Positions 1 through 5,440 of a stretch of 14,356 nucleotides of DNA are shown piece after piece. The notes under the pieces were generated by a model. The model was not told where the DNA came from and did no database searches. It saw nothing but the letters and a program-made list of their open reading frames with translations. Numbering within the stretch: position 1 is the first letter of the stretch; every line of letters starts with the position of its first letter. This DNA is from an uncultured Clostridium sp. GTDB taxonomy: Bacteria; Bacillota_A; Clostridia; TANB77; CAG-508. The stretch lies in contig CANCZH010000043.1 in assembly GCA_947382445.1 (NCBI GenBank), forward strand, positions 1-14,356, written 5' to 3'. A program made the position numbers and the translations under genes.

Positions 1-46
1 TACACAAGGATGAACACTCTTTCCCTACACGACGCTCTTCCGATCT
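1..46 (+). other. Illumina dual-index adapter (sequencing artefact)
   Basis: Bases 14-46 match all 33 nt of the Illumina TruSeq Read 1 adapter, which ends CTCTTCCGATCT. Bases 1-5 (TACAC) match the end of the P5 arm, and bases 6-13 (AAGGATGA) sit exactly where the 8-nt i5 index belongs. The match to the known library structure has no gaps. The adapter joins directly to a seryl-tRNA synthetase reading frame at base 47, so this is untrimmed adapter at a contig end and not genomic DNA. Confidence 0.98.
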
Positions 47-562
47 ACTTCTTATTCTCCTTGTTTTAGAAAAGAAAAAGGTGCTCATGGTATTGAAGAA
101 CGTGGTGTTTATAGAATCCATCAATTTGAAAAACAAGAAATGATTGTTGTTTGTGAACCTGAAGAAAGTTATGACTGGTATGAAAAAATGTGGAACTATA
201 CTGTTGAATTATTTAGAAGTATGGAAATTCCTGTTAGAACTTTAGAATGTTGCAGTGGTGATTTGGCTGATTTAAAAGCTAAGAGTGTTGATGTTGAAGC
301 ATGGAGTCCAAGACAACAAAAATATTTTGAAGTTGGTAGTTGTTCTAATTTAACTGATGCTCAAGCTAGACGTCTTGGTATTAGAATTAAAGGCGAAAAA
401 GGAAATTATTATGCTCATACTTTAAATAATACTGTTGTTGCTCCTCCTCGTATGTTAATTGCATTTTTAGAAAATCATTATCAAGAGGATGGAAGTATTA
501 CTATTCCAGAAGTTTTACGTCCTTATATGGGTGGGCTTTCTAAATTAGAACCTAATAAATAA
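47..562 (+). CDS. serS: Seryl-tRNA synthetase, C-terminal part (5'-truncated)
   Basis: Class II aminoacyl-tRNA synthetase that charges tRNA-Ser with serine in the cytoplasm. The frame is open from base 47, straight after the adapter, and gives 171 residues. Motif 2 is visible at once (SPCFRKEKGAHG, then RIHQFEKQE). The serine/ATP site follows (ECCSGDLADL; FEVGSCSNLTDAQARR), then motif 3 with its arginine (VVAPPRMLIAFLEN) and the usual ending PEVLRPYMGG. The N-terminal coiled-coil arm and motif 1 are missing because the contig starts here. Position 140 is only an internal Met. EERGVYR and VVAPPR look more like the variant seen in archaea and many Clostridia than the E. coli or Bacillus form; this is my recollection of the families. 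A terminator follows nine bases after the stop. Confidence 0.95.
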   Translation, partial: TSYSPCFRKEKGAHGIEERGVYRIHQFEKQEMIVVCEPEESYDWYEKMWNYTVELFRSMEIPVRTLECCSGDLADLKAKSVDVEAWSPRQQKYFEVGSCSNLTDAQARRLGIRIKGEKGNYYAHTLNNTVVAPPRMLIAFLENHYQEDGSITIPEVLRPYMGGLSKLEPNK

Positions 563-570
563 TTAATTGT

Positions 571-609
571 CCCCCAGTATAATAGCATTGCATCATAGCT
601 GGGGGTTTT
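571..609 (+). terminator. Terminator of serS
   Basis: Inverted repeat CCCCCAG (571-577) / CTGGGGG (599-605) followed by TTTTA. The loop is 21 nt and could extend the stem slightly (TAT/ATA with a bulged G). It lies directly after the serS stop. Confidence 0.8.
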
Positions 610-624
610 ACGATTAAATTAATC

Positions 625-659
625 AAAAAATGGAATGATTCTTATCATTCCATTTTTTT
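625..659. terminator. Bidirectional terminator between serS and the 123-aa gene
   Basis: Ten-base-pair hairpin ATGGAATGAT / ATCATTCCAT (630-639 and 644-653, loop TCTT). It is flanked by A6 on the left and T7 on the right, so it works on both strands. The TGA stop of the minus-strand gene (645-647) lies inside the stem. Confidence 0.85.
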
Positions 660-1016
660 CATTTCTCCATATTTATTTTTTATATATCCATATATCTCAT
701 CAATCTTACATAATAAATACTCTATATCTTCTTTTGTTATCCCCCTTTCATCTGCAATTTCATATATTGTATTTATTGCTGTCATTTGCTCAAATAGTTT
801 TTCATCTATTTTTGCATATTCATTCATTATTCTTAGTATATTATAATCTTCCATTTCTACTTCAAAAGTTCCAATTAAGTATATAGCATTTATATATTCT
901 AGCATTACTTGGCACATTTTGTATTTTGTTTGTATGTCATTTGTTTTTAAAATATTTTCTAATTTCTCTTTTAGCTTAGAATTTTGTATTATATTTTCAA
1001 AATCTTTAATTTCCAT
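645..1016 (-). CDS. Hypothetical protein, 123 aa, acidic and helical
   Basis: I do not recognise this protein. It is predicted soluble and mostly alpha-helical, rich in Glu, Ile and Lys. It has no signal peptide, no clear membrane segment and no Cys/His metal motif. The N-terminus MEIKDFENIIQNSKL and the C-terminal half (ERGITKEDIEYLLCKIDEIYG) look like short helical repeats. The ATG at 1016 follows a GAGGAGAG ribosome binding site about seven bases upstream. It starts 26 bases after the stop of the 375-aa gene on the same strand, with no terminator between them, so the two are very probably co-transcribed and may act together. Codon use matches the A+T-rich core genes. Its last codons run into a shared bidirectional terminator. 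Confidence 0.75.
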   Translation of the reverse strand: MEIKDFENIIQNSKLKEKLENILKTNDIQTKYKMCQVMLEYINAIYLIGTFEVEMEDYNILRIMNEYAKIDEKLFEQMTAINTIYEIADERGITKEDIEYLLCKIDEIYGYIKNKYGEMKKME

Positions 1017-1042
1017 TTATTCTCTCCTCTTTTGTTCAAATT

Positions 1043-2170
1043 TTACCTTTCTATGTCTTCTTTTTTTCTTATAGTACTTTGAATTTGAGTATTATTGAGT
1101 TTTGTTTTGTTTCTTTGTTGATTATTACTTTTTCTTTTCCTTCTCTTATTTTGTGTTGATGGTTTATTTTTTATTGTATGTGACTTTGATTCATCTTTAT
1201 ATAATTCATCTAGTTCTTGTTTAGTCGCTCCCATTTTTACTGCTACATAATGTGCAAATCTTGGTCTGTCTTTTTTTATTTTTCTTAATTCTGGTATTAA
1301 ATCTTTTAAATCTAATTTTCCATTTTCTCTCCTGCTATTTATAAAACGTTGTGCTTTTTCTGAAATTTCATCTGTTAACATTACACTTTCTTTTTCATAA
1401 AAGTGTAATGAGTCATATGGTGTATTGCTCAATGCACTTACACTTTCTTTTGATTTTAAATGTACTGCAAATTGACCATAATATGGTAAGTCTATTACTA
1501 ATGCGTCTCCTGTTTCATTTGTAACTTTTCCATATGAAATGTCATCTCTCTTTTTTAAAAGTTTAATTGTGTTCTCTGTTTCATATGTTTTAATATAAAA
1601 TGCACTTCTTTCTAATTGACTTAATTCTTTTAATCCTTTACCTTGTAGTTCTCGTAACATTTCTTCTGTTATTCCAAAAGATTTTAATTCTGCTTTTGAT
1701 ATTTTAGTAATCATAGATTCTTCTGTGTTTATAGGATCAGAAATTATATCAATTCTTTTTAAAGCTTTATCTAAATCTATTTTTTCTTCTAATTGACCAT
1801 TTTCTATCTTGTCTAAAATAAATTTTTTTATTATATATTCTTTGGCAAATATGCATGTGTGAGCTATTCTATTTGAAACATGCATTGATAATGTTACTTC
1901 TATCATTTCATCATATAATGCTGAATCTATTAATTCTTCTATCCTTTCTGCTGTTAGTGGTGTTCTAATATCTTCTGGCTTGTGCTTCTCTACTTTTTTG
2001 TATTCTTTTTTCCACCTTTCCATTTCATCATATAAGTGCATTAATTTACTAAATCTTTCTTCAATTGGTAATAACATATATGAATTCACTTTTAGTAAAT
2101 CACTATTCTTAGCAGCTTCTGCTATCTCTAATGCTCTATTATATTCACTATTTTTTCTTTTATTTGCCAT
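1043..2170 (-). CDS. Hypothetical protein, 375 aa, with basic C-terminal tail
   Basis: No recognised family. The first 200 or so residues are strongly helical and charged (ERFSKLMHLYDEMERWKKEY, TAERIEELIDSALYDEM). A short segment follows that looks like beta strands (GDALVIDLPYYGQFAVHLKS, about residues 230-250). The last 45 residues are a disordered tail rich in Lys, Arg, Asn and Gln (QNKRRKRKSNNQQRNK), as in proteins that touch nucleic acid; that role is inference only. There is no signal peptide or membrane segment. I chose the ATG at 2170: the in-frame GTG at 2179 lies inside the ribosome binding site AGAGGTGG, which is correctly spaced for 2170. It is the first gene of a two-gene operon with its own promoter at 2204-2232. 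Confidence 0.8.
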   Translation of the reverse strand: MANKRKNSEYNRALEIAEAAKNSDLLKVNSYMLLPIEERFSKLMHLYDEMERWKKEYKKVEKHKPEDIRTPLTAERIEELIDSALYDEMIEVTLSMHVSNRIAHTCIFAKEYIIKKFILDKIENGQLEEKIDLDKALKRIDIISDPINTEESMITKISKAELKSFGITEEMLRELQGKGLKELSQLERSAFYIKTYETENTIKLLKKRDDISYGKVTNETGDALVIDLPYYGQFAVHLKSKESVSALSNTPYDSLHFYEKESVMLTDEISEKAQRFINSRRENGKLDLKDLIPELRKIKKDRPRFAHYVAVKMGATKQELDELYKDESKSHTIKNKPSTQNKRRKRKSNNQQRNKTKLNNTQIQSTIRKKEDIER

Positions 2171-2203
2171 TTTGTCCACCTCTTTTGTTTTTATTTTTTT
2201 TTT

Positions 2204-2232
2204 AGTATAGCATTAACAAATAAAATGTGCAA
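2204..2232 (-). promoter_or_regulatory. Promoter of the 375-aa/123-aa operon
   Basis: On the minus strand, TTGCAC (2232-2227), a 17-nt spacer ending in TGC, and TATACT (2209-2204). The TG before the -10 makes it an extended -10 promoter. It lies about 35 nt upstream of the start codon and back to back with the promoter at 2238-2266. Confidence 0.7.
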
Positions 2233-2237
2233 CTATG

Positions 2238-2266
2238 TTTACATAACTTTAAAATTATGGTATAAT
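2238..2266 (+). promoter_or_regulatory. Promoter of the 77-aa gene
   Basis: TTTACA (2238-2243), 17-nt spacer, TATAAT (2261-2266), with an extended -10 TG at 2258-2259. Its -35 box is only five bases from the -35 box of the divergent minus-strand promoter. Confidence 0.8.
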
Positions 2267-2315
2267 AATATATGATTTAATGCAATGTTGGCTTTTAGAA
2301 AGGAGATGGAAGCTT

Positions 2316-2549
2316 ATGACACAAATAGAAAAAATTAGGAATATAATTAAAAGGTTTTCAGAAAATCCTAAAAATGCTAAGGAAAATTATCGGCTGTTCT
2401 TAGCCAAATGTACCCAACTCTTCGAATATGATACTAAACTGATTGAGTTGGAACAACTTGAGCAGCCTGGGGATGCTGAAAGTTCCGAAATTTTCAAACA
2501 ACAGCTAAAATCAATTTCTGATGAAGTCCGAAAAATTATATGGAGCTAA
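2316..2549 (+). CDS. Small hypothetical protein, 77 aa, cargo-like
   Basis: I do not recognise the family. The product (MTQIEKIRNIIKRF...) is predicted all-helical and amphipathic, with a Leu/Glu-rich middle (LIELEQLEQPGD) and a single Cys. It has no signal peptide. An in-frame start at 2280 is possible, but AAGGAGAT lies eight bases before the ATG at 2316 and settles the start. The gene is monocistronic, with its own extended -10 promoter and its own terminator. It uses many G/C-ending codons (CGG CTG TTC, ACC CAA CTC TTC) that are rare in the flanking genes, which suggests different ancestry. It resembles in this the genes at 7404-7622 and 10188-10667. Confidence 0.75.
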   Translation: MTQIEKIRNIIKRFSENPKNAKENYRLFLAKCTQLFEYDTKLIELEQLEQPGDAESSEIFKQQLKSISDEVRKIIWS

Positions 2550-2574
2550 AACTACTTTCTTCCCCAGGTAAAAG

Positions 2575-2625
2575 AAGACGAGTGTTATACCAATCTGTTG
2601 GAATTACACTCGTCTTTATTTTTAT
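2575..2625 (+). terminator. Terminator of the 77-aa gene
   Basis: Eleven-base-pair stem AAGACGAGTGT (2575-2585) / ACACTCGTCTT (2606-2616), with an inner CCAA/TTGG stem (2590-2593 / 2598-2601), followed by TATTTTTATT. Confidence 0.9.
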
Positions 2626-2665
2626 TATATAAAATATATTTGTAAAACTATATCTTATATGGTAG

Positions 2666-2671
2666 TATAAT
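2666..2671 (+). promoter_or_regulatory. -10 box of the engB promoter
   Basis: Perfect TATAAT 30 nt upstream of the engB start codon and downstream of the preceding terminator. No good -35 box lies 17 nt upstream (TAAAAC), so the full promoter is uncertain. Confidence 0.5.
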
Positions 2672-2701
2672 ATTGATTTATTTTTGAAAGGAATATTTAA
2701 T

Positions 2702-3280
2702 ATGATAATAAAAAATCCTAAATTTGAAATATCAGCAGTAAAACCTGCTCAATATCCTAAAAATGTTTTACCTCAAATTGTTTTAGTTGGTAAATCCAAT
2801 GTTGGAAAATCTTCTTTTATTAATACTATGCTTAATAGAAAAGCTTTAGCTCGAACTAGTAATACTCCTGGTAAAACCAGACAAATTAATTTTTATAATA
2901 TTGATGAAAATTTCTATTTTGTTGATTTGCCTGGTTATGGTTATAGTAAATTAAGTAAACAAGAACAAGTTAGTATGGGAAAATTTATTGAAGATTATTT
3001 GGAAAAGTGCCAAAATATTTCTCTAATAGTTCTTATTTTAGATATTCGCCATGATCCAACACAGGATGATGTTATGATGCTTGATTATATTAAAAAGACT
3101 AATCTTCCTTTTATGCTTGTTGCTAATAAGGCTGATAAAATAGCTATTACTAAAGTTGATAACGAAATAAGTAAAATAAAAGATTTTTTAGGATTGTCTT
3201 TTACTACTCTTATTCCATTTTCTGCTGAAAGAAAAATTTATACAGATAATGCTTGGAACGAAATTGAGAAATTTATTTAA
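2702..3280 (+). CDS. engB: Ribosome biogenesis GTPase EngB (YsxC/YihA)
   Basis: TRAFAC-class GTPase needed for assembly of the 50S ribosomal subunit in the cytoplasm. All G motifs are intact: G1 GKSNVGKSS (residues 30-38), switch region SNTPGKTRQ (53-61), G3 DLPGYGY (75-81), G4 NKAD (142-145) and G5 SAE (174-176). The length of 192 residues is normal for the family. The frame is open to a TTG at 2684, but that codon overlaps the ribosome binding site GAAAGGA (2686-2692), which points to the ATG at 2702 nine bases later. The gene is monocistronic, with its own -10 box upstream and a hairpin terminator starting at its stop codon. Codons are A+T-rich like the core genes. Confidence 0.97.
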   Translation: MIIKNPKFEISAVKPAQYPKNVLPQIVLVGKSNVGKSSFINTMLNRKALARTSNTPGKTRQINFYNIDENFYFVDLPGYGYSKLSKQEQVSMGKFIEDYLEKCQNISLIVLILDIRHDPTQDDVMMLDYIKKTNLPFMLVANKADKIAITKVDNEISKIKDFLGLSFTTLIPFSAERKIYTDNAWNEIEKFI

Positions 3281-3309
3281 GCTCGCATAAATATTATGCG
3301 AGCTTTCTT
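3280..3309 (+). terminator. Terminator of engB
   Basis: Eleven-base-pair hairpin AGCTCGCATAA (3280-3290) / TTATGCGAGCT (3294-3304) with a 3-nt loop, followed by TTCTT. The stem begins at the last base of the engB stop codon. The T-tract is short. Confidence 0.8.
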
Positions 3310-3383
3310 ATACTATAAAGCTTTTTGCAATAATGTACACAAATTTAGAAAATAAATTTGGCACATCGAACAACCTTTGTTCT

Positions 3384-3605
3384 CTATAATATTAACATAG
3401 TAATCAAAATTGCTAAACTGCTGTATTTTGTTATTATCTTTTTTATCATTTTTAATGCTTTTTGTCTTTCTAGCATTATTTCATGTCCACATCCCATGCA
3501 TTCTAGTTTGAAATCTACTCCAATTCTTTTAATTTTCCATTCTTTACTTCCACATGGATGTTGTTTTTTGGTTTCTACAATATCACCTATATTATAATTT
3601 TCCAT
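3384..3605 (-). CDS. DUF951 family protein
   Basis: Small protein of the DUF951 family, conserved in Firmicutes, molecular function unknown. Family hallmarks are visible: NIGDIVETKKQHPCGSKEW near the N-terminus, then GVDFKLECMGCGHEIMLER. The paired cysteines (HPCG and CMGCG) look like a metal-binding or small beta-barrel site. After the usual end (KMIKKI) there is a short hydrophobic C-terminal extension of about 16 residues (YSSLAILITMLIL), longer than I expect for the family. The ATG starts one base after the gltX stop and has no good ribosome binding site of its own, so it is probably translated by coupling to gltX. I associate the family more often with ychF, so the gltX pairing is worth noting. 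Confidence 0.9.
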   Translation of the reverse strand: MENYNIGDIVETKKQHPCGSKEWKIKRIGVDFKLECMGCGHEIMLERQKALKMIKKIITKYSSLAILITMLIL

Positions 3606-3606
3606 A

Positions 3607-5256
3607 TTATTTTATTTTTCTTTCTATTCTTGATTTGATTTCTTTTTCTCCAAGTACTTGCATTATCTCGTAAAGGTCTGGTGTATTTGCTCTTCCTGTT
3701 AATGTTACTCTGATTACAGTGCTAATATCTCCAACATGACCTTTATAGTTTTCAGAATGTTCTTTGTATTCTTTAACTTCTCTTGCATATCCCATTTTTT
3801 CTGCTAAGTCTTTCATTTTTTCAAACCATGTTTGTTTATCATCATTTATGCTAAAGTAATTATTTATATATTCTGATAGTATAGTTTTTATTTCATTTTC
3901 ATCTGTTATTTTTTGATATTCAAATTCTGTTACTTTTTCAAATTCTTCTGAAAACATGTATATTATGCTATTTTTTACTTCTGACCATTTAGATATATCT
4001 TTTCTAGGCTTTGCGTTTCCTCTTTCTATATTAAATACTTTTAGGCTATATTCTTTATCTTTACTTATTAAGTTATATAATTCTTCGTCATATTCTTTTG
4101 ACCATCTTAAAACATTTTCTAAAACTTCGCTACCTGAATATCTTGAAATTACTCCTTTTGATACATCTAGTAGTTTTACCATATCAAAAAGTGCTCCACT
4201 TACTCCCATTTTGTTTAATTCAAATTTGAATTCTGAAATATCTTTATCTTTGTTTCCTTTTCTCCATCCTTCAAAGTTCGAATTAGCAATGTTCATTAAA
4301 TATTCTCTAACTGATTCTTTTGGTATTCCTTCTTCTTTGTAATAGCTTACTGCTGCTTCTGGGTCTTTTCTTTTACTTAATTTTCTTTTTCCACCGTCCT
4401 CTTCTTTCATAATTGGTGCTATGTGTGCATATTTAGGTGCTTTGAATCCTAAGCAATAGAATAATTGTAGATGAAGAGGAACTGATGCAACCCATTCATC
4501 TCCACGTATTACTAATGTTGTTCTCATTAAGTGGTCGTCTATTGCATGTGCAAAATGGTATGTTGGAAGTCCATCAGATTTTATTATTATTACATCTTGG
4601 TCATTTTCTGGGAATTCTATATTTCCTTTTATTACATCTTTATGTTTTATTTTTTTGTCTGGGTTTCCTGGTGATTTTAATCTGATTATATATGGATCTC
4701 CATTTTTTATTTTTTCAGCTGCCATATCTATTGGCATATTTCTACATTTTGTCCACTTTCCATAGTATCCTGTTCTGTCTTTTGCTTTTTCTTGGTTTTC
4801 TCTTATTTGACTTAATTCTTCCTGAGAACAAAAACATGGATATGCTTTTCCTTGTTCAATTAAATATTTAGCATAGCTTTCATATATATCTTTTCTCTTG
4901 CTTTGCATGTATGGTCCATAGTTGCCTTTATCTTCTCCGTTTATTCCTATTGTTTCATCTGGTGATAAATCATAATCATCTAATGAATTTATTATTTCTT
5001 TTGCTCCATTTTCTATTTCTCTTTTTTGGTCTGTATCTTCTATTCTAACATAAAATACCCCATCTGTTTGCTCTGCCATTTTCTTAGCTATTAAACTTTG
5101 ATATAATCCACCTATATGTACTACTCCTGTTGGGCTTGGAGCATATCTTGTAACTATTGCTCCTTCTTTTAAGTTTCTTTCTGGATATTTTTCTTCATAA
5201 TATGAAATTTCCTTTGCATTTGGAAATATTAAATTTGCTAATTCTTTGTTATCCAT
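3607..5256 (-). CDS. gltX: Glutamyl-tRNA synthetase (long clostridial type)
   Basis: Class I synthetase that attaches glutamate to tRNA-Glu in the cytoplasm. The HIGH-type motif is PSPTGVVHIGG (residues 40-50) and the KMSKS-type motif is KLSKR (292-296). RIEDTD (71-76) and RGDEW (251-255) are also characteristic. CFC (141-143) with C171 may form a zinc site as in other GluRS. At 549 residues it is longer than the usual 480 or so. About 30 extra residues precede the catalytic core, and the C-terminal half differs from E. coli GluRS. I recall this variant from Clostridia; whether it also charges tRNA-Gln cannot be told from sequence. The start at 5256 has AAGGAGAG about eight bases upstream. 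It is first in an operon with the DUF951 gene, with a promoter at 5331-5359. Confidence 0.95.
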   Translation of the reverse strand: MDNKELANLIFPNAKEISYYEEKYPERNLKEGAIVTRYAPSPTGVVHIGGLYQSLIAKKMAEQTDGVFYVRIEDTDQKREIENGAKEIINSLDDYDLSPDETIGINGEDKGNYGPYMQSKRKDIYESYAKYLIEQGKAYPCFCSQEELSQIRENQEKAKDRTGYYGKWTKCRNMPIDMAAEKIKNGDPYIIRLKSPGNPDKKIKHKDVIKGNIEFPENDQDVIIIKSDGLPTYHFAHAIDDHLMRTTLVIRGDEWVASVPLHLQLFYCLGFKAPKYAHIAPIMKEEDGGKRKLSKRKDPEAAVSYYKEEGIPKESVREYLMNIANSNFEGWRKGNKDKDISEFKFELNKMGVSGALFDMVKLLDVSKGVISRYSGSEVLENVLRWSKEYDEELYNLISKDKEYSLKVFNIERGNAKPRKDISKWSEVKNSIIYMFSEEFEKVTEFEYQKITDENEIKTILSEYINNYFSINDDKQTWFEKMKDLAEKMGYAREVKEYKEHSENYKGHVGDISTVIRVTLTGRANTPDLYEIMQVLGEKEIKSRIERKIK

Positions 5257-5282
5257 ATGTATCTCTCCTTATTATTGTTCAG

Positions 5283-5315
5283 TGTGTCAATTATATCCGT
5301 CCCCAAATTGACACA
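5283..5315. repeat. REP-like inverted repeat in the gltX 5' UTR
   Basis: Perfect 10-bp inverted repeat TGTGTCAATT (5283-5292) / AATTGACACA (5306-5315) around a 13-nt centre that contains CCGTCCCC. It lies between the gltX promoter and ribosome binding site, so the transcript would carry a strong hairpin. The TGTGTCAA...CCGTCCCC pattern resembles REP sequences spread by RAYT (TnpA_REP) transposases in Firmicutes. That is from memory and no RAYT gene is in this window. Confidence 0.65.
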
Positions 5316-5330
5316 AAATTCATATTGTGT

Positions 5331-5359
5331 ATTATATCAAATTTTTTTTTAGTTTACAA
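5331..5359 (-). promoter_or_regulatory. Promoter of gltX-DUF951
   Basis: Minus strand TTGTAA (5359-5354), 17-nt spacer, TATAAT (5336-5331). The predicted start near 5324 gives a 5' UTR of about 68 nt, too short for a T-box but containing the inverted repeat. Confidence 0.8.
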
Positions 5360-5381
5360 TATTGGTAAAGCATATTATAAT
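5353..5381 (+). promoter_or_regulatory. Promoter of the ABC-F gene
   Basis: TTTACA (5353-5358), 17-nt spacer, TATAAT (5376-5381). Its -35 box overlaps five of the six bases of the gltX -35 box on the other strand. Confidence 0.8.
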
Positions 5382-5440
5382 AGGTTTTAGGTTTAAATTT
5401 GCGGAATAATTATTTTTTAGAAAGGATTATATTAGAACAT

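Noticed and set aside
2684..2701. Upstream TTG start for engB, adding six residues
   Set aside because: The TTG overlaps the ribosome binding site that serves the ATG at 2702, and the family starts near there.
3337..3358. A+T hairpin (CAAATTTA / TAAATTTG) between engB and the DUF951 gene
   Set aside because: It has no T-tract on either strand in the right place and is weak A/T pairing that is common in such DNA.
5257..5330. T-box riboswitch in front of gltX
   Set aside because: The leader from the predicted start is only about 68 nt and lacks the conserved T-box sequence; it holds just the inverted repeat.
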